From positions 1 to 64,000 of the forward strand of contig JAUIMB010000010.1 in NCBI GenBank assembly GCA_030432635.1: a stretch of 64,000 bases of DNA, written 5' to 3'. Position 1 is the stretch's first letter. Each line of letters starts with the position of its first letter. Positions 35,661 through 44,172 of the stretch are shown piece after piece. The position numbers were made by a program, and so were the translations under genes. Below the pieces are notes generated by a model. The model was not told where the DNA came from. It worked only from the letters and a program-made list of their open reading frames with translations, and made no database searches. This DNA is from Bacteroidia bacterium (lineage in GTDB: Bacteria > Bacteroidota > Bacteroidia > Flavobacteriales > Flavobacteriaceae).

Positions 35661-36419
35661 TTAGTTGTTTAACTGAATAAACCGATCATCTCTCACTGGA
35701 TTGAGTGTGTCTATTTTTGTGAAATAATCAATAAGTACATTTCGTATTTTATAGTCCAATACATATAAACTATCATTGGTTTTGAAAAAATTCATGCTAT
35801 CTCCACCATTGTATAGGTAATCGTTGGTGGCAACATTGTAAGTAGCGTTAAAATCAATGGGCTTACCATCAAGCTCGGCAGATTTTAATTGCTCATTACT
35901 GTCTAAAACCACTTTCAATTTAGAAATCGGATGTGCTCTTTTGTCGGCAACCAAATAGTCAATAAGTTCCTTGACTTGTGTGCCCTTCAAAGTAACAACA
36001 ACCACTGAATTTTCAAAGGGCATTACCTCGTAGGCTGTTCTAGTGGTTACTTTTCCTTTGGAAATGATAGCTCTAATTCCACCATGGTTGAGCAACACAA
36101 AATCAATGTTCTTGCCAGTTCTGTTTTTAAAAACTGGATTGGCTTGTTCAAAAACTGCATCAGCCATCATATTACCAATAGCTGTATTGTAGTTGCCATC
36201 TCTTTTAGAGTAGGTGTCCACAGCATAGGCTAATACGCTATCCAGATTTTTGTTCACATTGTCACGATAAGGCTTTATAAAGTCTTCAATGTTCGTGTCA
36301 ATAGCTAGACTGTCGGAAATATTAATCTGTTTTCCTTCTACTTTATTGAGATGGACATCAGTCTTGCAGGCAACGCAGAATGTCAGCACTATAATAAGGC
36401 AAACCTGTTTATAATTCAT
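35661..36419 (-). CDS. 5'-nucleotidase C-terminal domain lipoprotein
   Basis: A 252-residue lipoprotein starting at ATG 36419 (MNYKQVCLIIVLTFCVAC, lipobox Cys18); the reading frame is open further upstream but lacks a signal there. It consists of the 5'-nucleotidase C-terminal domain alone: NYNTAIGNMMADAV, FVLLNHGGIRAIISKG, TYNVATNDYLYNGGDSM and FENSVVVVTLKG. The domain normally binds the nucleoside and lacks metal ligands, so it is presumed to pair with the metallophosphatase encoded directly downstream. A split of one enzyme over two genes is inferred. Confidence 0.87.
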   Translation of the reverse strand: MNYKQVCLIIVLTFCVACKTDVHLNKVEGKQINISDSLAIDTNIEDFIKPYRDNVNKNLDSVLAYAVDTYSKRDGNYNTAIGNMMADAVFEQANPVFKNRTGKNIDFVLLNHGGIRAIISKGKVTTRTAYEVMPFENSVVVVTLKGTQVKELIDYLVADKRAHPISKLKVVLDSNEQLKSAELDGKPIDFNATYNVATNDYLYNGGDSMNFFKTNDSLYVLDYKIRNVLIDYFTKIDTLNPVRDDRFIQLNN

Positions 36420-36463
36420 ATGTTTTATTCTGAAATGTTTGAGAATTGAACAAGCAGTTTTAC

Positions 36464-36471
36464 TACATTTG
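36464..36471 (+). promoter_or_regulatory. -7 box upstream of the DUF6913 gene
   Basis: TACATTTG matches TAnnTTTG, 18 bases before the ATG at 36490, with TTTG at 36438-36441 as a possible -33 element (22-base spacing). Confidence 0.5.
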
Positions 36472-36489
36472 TACAAAGGATAAATATAA

Positions 36490-37008
36490 ATGATTTTCAA
36501 GGCATTTAAGACAAAATCTAATCAAAAATACATTAACAAGTTATTAAATGCTAGACGTGTTGCTGTTCGTAATGCGAAAATGAAAAAAGTGGGTGTAATA
36601 TTGAATGTGTCTGAGTTTTCAGATTTTGAGGCTTTTAGGCAGTATTTCAAATCACTTGGGATTCAGCAAGCCAATACGAAAATTATAGGTTTTGTTGAAG
36701 ACCCGAAAGATTCCAACGATTTGTGGGATACCTATTTCAATCCGAAGGACTTCGGATGGAAAGGAAAAATCAACAATATTGACCTTCAGACTTTTATCGA
36801 CACCGAATTTGATGTACTCATCAGCTACTATGAAGCGAATGTCCTAGAGCTCAATTTGATCACTGCTGTTTCAAAAGCTGATTTCAAAGTAGGATTGACC
36901 AATCATGACAATCGGCTTTACGATTTGATGATCGATATAAAAACAAAGGAGTTTTCAGTATTTAAATCCGAACTTAAAAAATACTTAACCGTTCTAAAAA
37001 AATTATAA
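36490..37008 (+). CDS. DUF6913-like protein
   Basis: A 172-residue cytoplasmic protein of unknown function, with no signal or membrane segment. It has a basic N terminus (residues 1-33), then an alpha/beta domain with VGVILNVSEFSDFEAFRQYF, NTKIIGFVEDPKD and FDVLISYYEANVLELNLITA. I recall this family as DUF6913, seen upstream of dapA in flavobacteria. Its stop codon overlaps the dapA ATG by one base, so the two are coupled. Confidence 0.78.
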   Translation: MIFKAFKTKSNQKYINKLLNARRVAVRNAKMKKVGVILNVSEFSDFEAFRQYFKSLGIQQANTKIIGFVEDPKDSNDLWDTYFNPKDFGWKGKINNIDLQTFIDTEFDVLISYYEANVLELNLITAVSKADFKVGLTNHDNRLYDLMIDIKTKEFSVFKSELKKYLTVLKKL

Positions 37009-37901
37009 TGACCAAATTTCGTGGTACAGGTGTTGCCATAATTACACCGTTTAAGACTGATCTTTCAGTCGATTTTAACGCTTTAGCGAACCTCGTAAAT
37101 TACAATATTGACAATGGTATTGATTATATCGTAATCAGTGGCACCACAGGAGAAAGTGTAACCATTACGTCCGAAGAAAAAAAACAAATTACAACAACCA
37201 TTATTGAGGCAAATAATGGTCGTGTGCCACTCGTTTTGGGTATAGGAGGAAATAATACAGCGCAAATTCTTGAGGAAATCAAAAGTACAGATTTAAGTCA
37301 GATTGATGCTATTCTGTCTGTGTCACCTTATTACAGTAAACCTACGCAAGAAGGCATTTACCAACATTTTAAGGCGATTTCGAAAGCTTGTCCTGTGGAT
37401 GTTATTTTGTACAATGTGCCTGGTCGCACATCGTCAAATGTGTTGCCCGAAACCACCTTGCGATTAGCAAATGATTTTGATAATATCGTCGCGGTTAAGG
37501 AGGCTGGAAACAATGTGCATCAATACTTGAGATTGTTACGGGATAAACCCGATGATTTTCAGATTATTTCTGGCGATGATGATTTGGTGTTAGGTGTTGT
37601 GCTTGCTGGAGGTGCTGGTGTGATTTCTGTACTGGGTCAAGCTGTTCCAAAACAATTTACGGAAATGATCAACTTAGGGTTGCAAGGTCGTGCCAAGGAG
37701 GCTTACAGCATTCATTTCAAGTTAATGGAATTGACATCATTAATATTTTCTGAAAACAATCCAGCTGGTATTAAAGCTGTACTGGAACAACTTAAGCTAT
37801 CAAACGCGACGGTAAGATTACCATTGGTTGAAGCTACAGAAGGCCTGAAACAAAACATCAAGGATGCCCTTCATAAACTAGAAGTTTCCAGTAAAAGTTA
37901 A
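37008..37901 (+). CDS. dapA: 4-hydroxy-tetrahydrodipicolinate synthase
   Basis: Condenses pyruvate with aspartate semialdehyde, the first committed step of lysine and diaminopimelate synthesis. In the 297-residue TIM barrel, the Schiff-base lysine is K164 (VAVKEAGNN), the catalytic Tyr is Y135 (VILYNVPGRT), and the Thr pair is in ISGTTGESVT. It is translationally coupled to the DUF6913 gene upstream. With dapF at 11065 it supplies the cell wall. Confidence 0.97.
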   Translation: MTKFRGTGVAIITPFKTDLSVDFNALANLVNYNIDNGIDYIVISGTTGESVTITSEEKKQITTTIIEANNGRVPLVLGIGGNNTAQILEEIKSTDLSQIDAILSVSPYYSKPTQEGIYQHFKAISKACPVDVILYNVPGRTSSNVLPETTLRLANDFDNIVAVKEAGNNVHQYLRLLRDKPDDFQIISGDDDLVLGVVLAGGAGVISVLGQAVPKQFTEMINLGLQGRAKEAYSIHFKLMELTSLIFSENNPAGIKAVLEQLKLSNATVRLPLVEATEGLKQNIKDALHKLEVSSKS

Positions 37902-37984
37902 ATATTACTTAAACATAACAAGAGCCTTATTTCATACGTTATTTTAGCAGAGAAAATTTGTTTTTATAATACGTTAATAATACG

Positions 37985-37992
37985 TACTTTTG
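37985..37992 (+). promoter_or_regulatory. -7 box upstream of bamD
   Basis: TACTTTTG matches TAnnTTTG, 17 bases before the bamD ATG. TTTG at 37957-37960 is a possible but distant -33 element. Confidence 0.55.
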
Positions 37993-38009
37993 CAACCTGT
38001 TTTTTAATT

Positions 38010-38825
38010 ATGAAGCAACTCGTTTATTTATTAGTCATTTTTGTAGCATTTTCCTCTTGTAGCGAATATCAACGCGCATTGAAGTCTGAAAATATCAAGG
38101 ATAAATTTGATATGGGAACTAAAATGTTCGAAGCTGGTAAATGGGCAAAGGCAAATAAGATCTTTCAGCAAGTGGTACCTAATTATGCAGGAAAGCCACA
38201 GGCAGAAAAGCTTATGTACATGTATGCCATGACATTTTACGAAATGAAAAGCTATTTGGAAGCAGGTTACCAAATGGGTCGTTTTGAGCGTTCTTATCCA
38301 AAGAGTGAAAAGGTGGAAGAGATTGCCTTTTTAGCTGCGAAAAGCTATTATCATGTTTCTCCTGTGTACAGTAAGGAACAACAGGAAACCGTTGAAGCAT
38401 TGGAGAAATTACAGTTGTTCATCAACAAATATCCTGATTCTGAGTACTTGCCACAAGCCAATGCCATAATTAAGGAATTGGATTTCAAACTAGAGAAAAA
38501 AGCCTTTGAAATTGCCAAACAATACAACAAAATTGCCTATTTTGAGTCGTCTGATTATGAAGCAGCCATAAAGGCATTTGATAATTTTTTAGCTGATTTT
38601 CCAGGAACCAGTTTTAGGGAAGAGGCCATGTTTTACCGATTGGATTCGGCATATAAACTAGGAGTCAATAGTGTAGTGACAAAAAAGGAGACACGATTGA
38701 ATACAGCAATAAATTACTATAACAGTTTCAAGCAGTTTTATCCAAATTCTGAGTTCATTGAAGATGCTAATAAGATGAAGGAGGAGATGACAGAAGCCTT
38801 GAAAGCGATCAATTCACAAAGTTAA
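38010..38825 (+). CDS. bamD: Outer membrane protein assembly factor BamD
   Basis: A lipoprotein partner of BamA in beta-barrel insertion. The 271-residue protein has a lipobox signal (FSSC, Cys17) followed by five tetratricopeptide-type helical repeats. Characteristic stretches are KANKIFQQVVPNYAGKPQAE, SYLEAGYQMGRFERSYPKS and AIKAFDNFLADFPGTSFREE. It starts an operon continuing with rpoZ, coaBC and the DUF4835 gene. Confidence 0.95.
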   Translation: MKQLVYLLVIFVAFSSCSEYQRALKSENIKDKFDMGTKMFEAGKWAKANKIFQQVVPNYAGKPQAEKLMYMYAMTFYEMKSYLEAGYQMGRFERSYPKSEKVEEIAFLAAKSYYHVSPVYSKEQQETVEALEKLQLFINKYPDSEYLPQANAIIKELDFKLEKKAFEIAKQYNKIAYFESSDYEAAIKAFDNFLADFPGTSFREEAMFYRLDSAYKLGVNSVVTKKETRLNTAINYYNSFKQFYPNSEFIEDANKMKEEMTEALKAINSQS

Positions 38826-38837
38826 TAACACGATACA

Positions 38838-39167
38838 ATGGATTTAAAGAAGACAAATGCACCAGTAACCACTGAGACGTATGATAGAAATATCATCGAT
38901 GGGCCAACGAACAATATCTATGAAGCTATTTCAGTGATTTCAAAGCGTGCAGAGCAAATCAACACAGATATCAGACGCGAGTTGGTTGATAAACTCGAAG
39001 AGTTTGCAACTTATAATGATAGTCTTGAGGAAATCTTTGAAAACAAGGAACAGATTGAAGTCTCTAAGTTCTATGAGAAATTGCCAAAGCCTCACGCTTT
39101 AGCAGTTCAAGAATGGTTAGACGATAAAATCTACTATAGAAATACTGAAGACGACGTTCAGGAATAA
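38838..39167 (+). CDS. rpoZ: DNA-directed RNA polymerase omega subunit, Bacteroidota type
   Basis: A 109-residue protein aiding assembly of the polymerase beta' subunit. NIYEAISVISKRAEQINTDI is the omega core helix region. The C-terminal extension with FYEKLPKPHALAVQEWLDD is typical of the Bacteroidota version, which standard RpoZ models detect poorly. It lies between bamD (12 bases) and coaBC (7 bases), in the same operon. Confidence 0.9.
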   Translation: MDLKKTNAPVTTETYDRNIIDGPTNNIYEAISVISKRAEQINTDIRRELVDKLEEFATYNDSLEEIFENKEQIEVSKFYEKLPKPHALAVQEWLDDKIYYRNTEDDVQE

Positions 39168-39174
39168 TACAGGT

Positions 39175-40386
39175 ATGTCAATATTAAGCGGCAAAAATAT
39201 ACTCCTAGGCATTACTGCTGGTATCGCTGCTTATAAGACTGCAAGTCTAGTTAGACTATTCATAAAAGCAGGCGCAAACGTAAAGGTCGTTATGACGCCT
39301 GCTTCAAAAGACTTCATTACACCTTTAACGCTTTCAACCTTATCCAAAAACCCAGTACACTCATCGTTTACTAATGAAGATGATGACAATGCTGTATGGA
39401 ATAATCATGTAGAGCTTGGTCTTTGGGCTGATGTATTCATAATTGCTCCTGCGACTGCCAATACCTTGTCAAAAATGGCCAATGGAACATGCGACAATTT
39501 ATTATTGGCTACATACCTTTCTGCGAAATGCCCTGTTTATTTTGCACCTGCTATGGATTTGGACATGTACAAGCATGAATCTACTAAAAATTCTTTCGAC
39601 AAGTTGGCATCCTTCGGAAATGTGATGATTCCAGTGACCTCTGGCGAATTGGCAAGTGGTTTGGTGGGTAAAGGACGTATGGCAGAACCTGAAGATATTG
39701 TCACCTTTATTGAACATGATATCCTCGGAAAGCTGCCCTTATATGGGAAAAGAGTCTTGATTACTGCAGGACCAACCTATGAGGCCATAGACCCTGTGCG
39801 TTTTATTGGAAATCACTCCAGCGGAAAAATGGGTTTTGAGATTGCAAAGGCGGCTGCTAATTTAGGTGCAGAGGTTGTTTTGGTGTCTGGTCCTTCATAT
39901 CAAACAACCAACCATAGCTTCATAGATGTAAAGCGTGTTGTGAGCGCTCAACAAATGTATGATGAGGTCCATAAGCATTTTGAAAGTGTTGATATTGCTA
40001 TACTTTCGGCTGCTGTGGCAGATTACAGACCAAAAAATGTTGCCGATAAAAAAATAAAAAAGAAGGAAGCGACGTTTACAATAGCATTGGAGAAGACTAA
40101 GGATATATTGAAATCCTTGGGAGATGTCAAAAAAGATCAATTTTTGGTTGGTTTTGCCTTGGAAACCAATAATGAGTTGGAACATGCCAAAGGAAAGTTA
40201 CAGTCAAAAAACCTAGATTTGATTGTACTTAATTCCCTTAACGATAAAGGTGCAGGTTTTGGTGGTTCAACAAATAAGGTTACTTTTATAACGGCATCCC
40301 ATGACATCATTTCTCATGAGTTGAAATCTAAGGCTGAAGTTGCCAAAGATTTGATGCAACAAATTTTAAAACAAACGCATGCGTAA
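39175..40386 (+). CDS. coaBC: Bifunctional phosphopantothenoylcysteine decarboxylase/synthetase
   Basis: Makes 4'-phosphopantetheine for coenzyme A in two steps. The 403-residue protein has an N-terminal flavin-dependent CoaC domain (1-175) with catalytic H78 (NNHVELG) and a C-terminal CoaB domain (190-403) with DPVRFIGNHSSGKMGFEIA. Two CoaC positions differ from the well-studied enzymes. The PAMN motif reads PAMD (D128), and the reducing cysteine of the ACGxxGxGRM motif is a serine (S161 in LASGLVGKGRM). I believe this is common in Bacteroidota CoaBC. It overlaps the DUF4835 gene by eight bases. Confidence 0.96.
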   Translation: MSILSGKNILLGITAGIAAYKTASLVRLFIKAGANVKVVMTPASKDFITPLTLSTLSKNPVHSSFTNEDDDNAVWNNHVELGLWADVFIIAPATANTLSKMANGTCDNLLLATYLSAKCPVYFAPAMDLDMYKHESTKNSFDKLASFGNVMIPVTSGELASGLVGKGRMAEPEDIVTFIEHDILGKLPLYGKRVLITAGPTYEAIDPVRFIGNHSSGKMGFEIAKAAANLGAEVVLVSGPSYQTTNHSFIDVKRVVSAQQMYDEVHKHFESVDIAILSAAVADYRPKNVADKKIKKKEATFTIALEKTKDILKSLGDVKKDQFLVGFALETNNELEHAKGKLQSKNLDLIVLNSLNDKGAGFGGSTNKVTFITASHDIISHELKSKAEVAKDLMQQILKQTHA

Positions 40387-41266
40387 TCTAGTATATATCT
40401 ATTTAATGTTGGTTTCATCTGTGCTGTGGTCTCAAGAGCTTAACTGCAATGTCATTGTCAATGCCCAACAAACAGGTAATGAAAATGTTCAGGTCTTTAA
40501 GACCTTGGAACGTCAGCTCACGGAGTTTGTAAACAATACGCAATGGACCAACAAATCCTATAAAAATCAGGAGCGCATCGATTGTGGTATGGTGATTACC
40601 ATCAACGACTATAATTCTGATCGTTTTGATGCCTCCATTCAATTGCAAAGCAGCCGACCTGTTTATGGTTCTGTATATGGCACACCGATTTATAATTTTA
40701 ATGACAAGGATTTTAATTTTCAGTATTTAGAATTTCAGAATTTCGTATACAACCCAAACCAATTCGAATCAAATCTAGTTTCAGTGATTGCTTTCCATGT
40801 CTACATTATGTTGGGATTGGATGCCGATTCATTTGCACCCAAAGGTGGAGAAGAGTATTTTAAACAAGCACAAACCATCTTAAATTATTCTCAACAAGAT
40901 AATGCTAGAGGTTGGAAATTGGAAGATGGTCTTCAAACACGTTTCGTTTTGATTGATAATATGTTGTCACCAACTTTCGATGGGTTTAGAACTGTGATGT
41001 ACGACTACCATCGCAATGGGTTGGACACCATGAGTGAAGATGTGAAAAAGGGCAAGCAGGTGATTGCCGATGCTTTGGAAACGCTTAAAGTCATGAATAA
41101 CAAACGACCTAATTCGTTTTTGATGCGTGTGTTTTTTGACGCCAAGTCTGATGAAATCAAGGATATCTTTACAGGTGGTCCAAATGTCAATGTAGCTGAT
41201 TTGATTTCTACTTTGACGAGAATAGCACCAATGCATTCTTCAAAATGGCGTGATATAAAATTTTAG
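40379..41266 (+). CDS. DUF4835 family exported protein
   Basis: A 295-residue protein. Signal peptide 1-18 (SVLWSQ) is followed by one globular domain with ERQLTEFVNNTQWTNKSY, IQLQSSRPVYGSVYGTPI and NFNDKDFNFQYLEFQNF, then SNLVSVIAFHVYIMLGLDAD and a C-terminal helical part. I know this as DUF4835, conserved after coaBC in Bacteroidota. I believe the family has been connected with type IX secretion (a PorD-like name), but that is unverified. Its start overlaps coaBC. Confidence 0.85.
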   Translation: MRNLVYIYLMLVSSVLWSQELNCNVIVNAQQTGNENVQVFKTLERQLTEFVNNTQWTNKSYKNQERIDCGMVITINDYNSDRFDASIQLQSSRPVYGSVYGTPIYNFNDKDFNFQYLEFQNFVYNPNQFESNLVSVIAFHVYIMLGLDADSFAPKGGEEYFKQAQTILNYSQQDNARGWKLEDGLQTRFVLIDNMLSPTFDGFRTVMYDYHRNGLDTMSEDVKKGKQVIADALETLKVMNNKRPNSFLMRVFFDAKSDEIKDIFTGGPNVNVADLISTLTRIAPMHSSKWRDIKF

Positions 41267-41359
41267 TTGCGCTTCTTCTTTTAATCATTTTTTGAGCTTT
41301 TTGATTCAGCATTGTAAGCCTAATTTGAGTATTTTTACCTCACAATCCAAAGCGATACT

Positions 41360-43012
41360 ATGTTAACACAGCTTGTCATAAAAAATTATGCACTTATTGA
41401 CGAACTTCAAGTTGAGTTTAATAACGGATTGACGATCATTACCGGTGAAACAGGAGCAGGAAAATCCATTTTATTGGGCGGTTTGTCCCTGATTCTTGGA
41501 AAAAGAGCAGATTTGGGAACGGTCAAGGATGCGTCAAAAAAGTGTATTATTGAGGCCACCTTTGATATCGCGAAATACAACCTAAAGCCATTTTTCAATA
41601 GTGAAGACCTGGATTATGAGTCGCTTACCATCATAAGAAGGGAAATACTACCCTCTGGAAAATCGAGAGCTTTTATAAATGATACTCCTGTAAATTTAAG
41701 TAGTCTTCAAGGTCTTGGAGAACAATTGTTAGACATCCACTCGCAGCATCAAACCTTACAATTGACCAATGATCAATTTCAGTTTCAAATCATCGATGCT
41801 TTAGCAGATAATTCGAACTCGCTCGAGTTGTATTTTGAAAAACTGAAAACGTATAAGCGCTCATCTGTTGCGCTTCAAGAACTCTTAGCACAAAAATCGG
41901 AGTCGATTAAGGAACTGGATTATAATCTGTTTTTATTAAAGGAGTTAGAGGACGCCAATTTAATAGAAGATGAATTGGAAGCCTTGGAGAGCGAATATGA
42001 AACACTTAATAATGTTGAGGATATCAAGGAAAAACTAGGACGTTCGCAGCATTTACTTCATGATGATGATCTTGGGATTATTTCAAATCTCAATGACATA
42101 AAACAACAATTGGCCAAACTGGTGGGTTATGGAAAGCACTATGAGGCCATTTATGAACGCGTCAATAGCAGTGTTATTGAATTGGACGATGTGCTTTCTG
42201 AAATTGAAGATTTAGAATCTCAATTAGAGGCAGATCCATTGCGATTGGATACAGTAAATGCAAAGTTGCAAACGCTTCATAATTTAATGCAAAAGCATGC
42301 CGTAGCATCTGTAAAAGAGCTCATGACTATTAAGGAGGAACTTTCAGAAAAAGTCTTAATCACTGAGAGTTTGGATCATCGCATTTCAGATATGGAGAAG
42401 GAACTCAAGCAACTCGATGCGCAATTGAAGGACATTTCAAAGGTCATCCGTGACAAACGAATACAGGTCTTACCAGAATTGACCAATCAATTGGAGACCA
42501 TTTTGGGAACTCTAGGCATGCCAAATGCCAAGTTCAATATCGTAATCAAACCAATAGAGACCTATTTGTCCAACGGAACTGACGACTTGCAATTTCTGTT
42601 TTCAGCCAACAAAGGTATGCAGTACAATGACTTGAAAAAAGCAGCGTCTGGTGGAGAGCTCTCTCGAATTATGCTTGCCATAAAATCAATATTATCAAAA
42701 TACACCCAATTGCCTACCATTATGTTCGATGAAATTGATACAGGCGTTTCGGGTGAGATATCCAATAAAATGGCAAGTATCATGCAGCGTATGAGCAAAG
42801 CCATGCAAGTATTTACGATTACCCATTTACCTCAGATAGCAGCCAAAGGAGATACTCATTTTAAGGTCTATAAGGAAGATGTCGACGATGTGACGCAAAC
42901 ACAACTTAAAAAGTTAACGGCTGAAGAACGTATTGTTGAGATAGCTCAAATGCTTGGTGGTAGTGACGTTTCCAACTCTGCATTAGAGCATGCCAAACAA
43001 TTGCTAAATTAA
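41360..43012 (+). CDS. recN: DNA repair protein RecN
   Basis: An SMC-like ATPase acting in double-strand-break repair. In the 550-residue protein, Walker A is ITGETGAGKSILLGGLSLIL (about 28-47), the coiled-coil arms are at about 160-370, the ABC signature is ASGGELSRIMLAIKSIL, and Walker B is TIMFDEIDTGVSGE. The length and all motifs are normal. It follows the DUF4835 gene by 93 bases and may belong to the bamD operon. Confidence 0.97.
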   Translation: MLTQLVIKNYALIDELQVEFNNGLTIITGETGAGKSILLGGLSLILGKRADLGTVKDASKKCIIEATFDIAKYNLKPFFNSEDLDYESLTIIRREILPSGKSRAFINDTPVNLSSLQGLGEQLLDIHSQHQTLQLTNDQFQFQIIDALADNSNSLELYFEKLKTYKRSSVALQELLAQKSESIKELDYNLFLLKELEDANLIEDELEALESEYETLNNVEDIKEKLGRSQHLLHDDDLGIISNLNDIKQQLAKLVGYGKHYEAIYERVNSSVIELDDVLSEIEDLESQLEADPLRLDTVNAKLQTLHNLMQKHAVASVKELMTIKEELSEKVLITESLDHRISDMEKELKQLDAQLKDISKVIRDKRIQVLPELTNQLETILGTLGMPNAKFNIVIKPIETYLSNGTDDLQFLFSANKGMQYNDLKKAASGGELSRIMLAIKSILSKYTQLPTIMFDEIDTGVSGEISNKMASIMQRMSKAMQVFTITHLPQIAAKGDTHFKVYKEDVDDVTQTQLKKLTAEERIVEIAQMLGGSDVSNSALEHAKQLLN

Positions 43013-43038
43013 AGAGAAATAGAATTCAAACTTTTGTT

Positions 43039-43046
43039 AACTTTGA
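43039..43046 (+). promoter_or_regulatory. Putative -7 box of the fabI promoter
   Basis: TAACTTTG matches TAnnTTTG, 40 bases upstream of the fabI ATG. Confidence 0.45.
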
Positions 43047-43086
43047 ATCGAACGATTAAACAACTAAATCATAAATAATCTATAAT

Positions 43087-43899
43087 ATGTCATATAACTT
43101 ACTAAAAGGAAAAAAGGGAATCATCTTTGGCGCTTTAGATTCGAATTCAATTGCTTGGAAAACAGCAGAGCGTGTGCATGAAGAAGGTGGAACCTTCGTG
43201 TTGACCAATGCTCCTATAGCCATGAGAATGGGACAGATTAATGAACTTGCAGAGAAAACAGGTTCTAAGGTCATAGCGGCTGACGCAACTTCTGAAGAAG
43301 ACTTACAAAATTTGGTGGAGCAGTCTATGGAAATTCTTGGAGGTAAGTTGGATTTTGTATTGCACTCCATCGGAATGTCGGTTAACGTGAGAAAGGGTAG
43401 GGCTTACACCGATCAAAAATACGATTGGACGCAAAAAGGAACTGACGTGTCTGCGACGTCATTTCATAAAGTGATGCAAACCTTGTATCAAGCTGATGCC
43501 ATGAATGAATGGGGAAGTATAGTGGCTTTGACCTATATGGCTGCACAGCGTGTGTTTCCAGATTATAATGATATGGCAGATAATAAGGCCTTATTGGAAA
43601 GTATCGCACGAAGTTTTGGATATTTCTTCGGAAGGGATAAAAAGGTACGAGTCAATACCATTTCGCAATCACCAACACCAACAACAGCTGGTCAAGGTGT
43701 AAAAGGTTTTGATGGATTTATTTCCTATGCTGAAAAAATGTCGCCACTTGGCAATGCCACTGCAATAGATTGCGCCAATTATACAGTGACTTTATTTAGC
43801 GACCTAACTAAACGTGTTACTTTACAGAATCTATACAATGATGGAGGTTTCAGTAATATGGGAGTTAGTGAAGCGGTAATGGAACAATTTGTAAAATAG
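43087..43899 (+). CDS. fabI: Enoyl-[acyl-carrier-protein] reductase (NADH)
   Basis: The last reductive step of each fatty-acid elongation cycle. In the 270-residue short-chain dehydrogenase, the cofactor loop is GKKGIIFGALDSNSIAW, and FVLHSIGMSV marks the active site. The catalytic Tyr-X6-Lys pair is in PDYNDMADNKALLES, and SQSPTPTTAG is in the substrate-binding loop. It is monocistronic with a strong terminator 22 bases downstream. Confidence 0.97.
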   Translation: MSYNLLKGKKGIIFGALDSNSIAWKTAERVHEEGGTFVLTNAPIAMRMGQINELAEKTGSKVIAADATSEEDLQNLVEQSMEILGGKLDFVLHSIGMSVNVRKGRAYTDQKYDWTQKGTDVSATSFHKVMQTLYQADAMNEWGSIVALTYMAAQRVFPDYNDMADNKALLESIARSFGYFFGRDKKVRVNTISQSPTPTTAGQGVKGFDGFISYAEKMSPLGNATAIDCANYTVTLFSDLTKRVTLQNLYNDGGFSNMGVSEAVMEQFVK

Positions 43900-43921
43900 T
43901 CAATCTTAATTTATAATATTG

Positions 43922-43958
43922 AGAACTGCTAAAACTCGTGTTTTAGCAGTTCTTTTTT
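43922..43958 (+). terminator. Intrinsic terminator after fabI
   Basis: A perfect 14-bp stem (43922-43935 with 43940-43953), tetraloop TCGT, then TTTTT. Its stem is symmetrical enough to work also in the other direction. Confidence 0.92.
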
Positions 43959-44106
43959 GTGCAATGGAAAATAGAAACACTATAAAAGAAAGTGTATGTT
44001 CCAATCGGTTAGCTCCATTAATTATTAATCGATATCAACATTTGTTTTTTTTAAATCAAAGCCATTACTTTTGGTTGCGGATATTTACTTCCAGTGAATT
44101 TATTTG

Positions 44107-44114
44107 TACTTTTG
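44107..44114 (+). promoter_or_regulatory. -7 box of the mdh promoter
   Basis: TACTTTTG matches TAnnTTTG, 58 bases before the mdh ATG. It lies within the upstream open reading frame, which supports starting mdh at 44173 and not at 44104. Confidence 0.6.
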
Positions 44115-44172
44115 CACACTCAAACACAACCTGTCTGCAATACAGGCAGTCAAAACTAAAAAACACAATAAT

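Noticed and set aside
36420-36500. Upstream extension of the 5'-nucleotidase C-terminal lipoprotein
   Set aside because: The extension precedes a perfect lipoprotein signal beginning at 36419 and overlaps the divergent promoter region.
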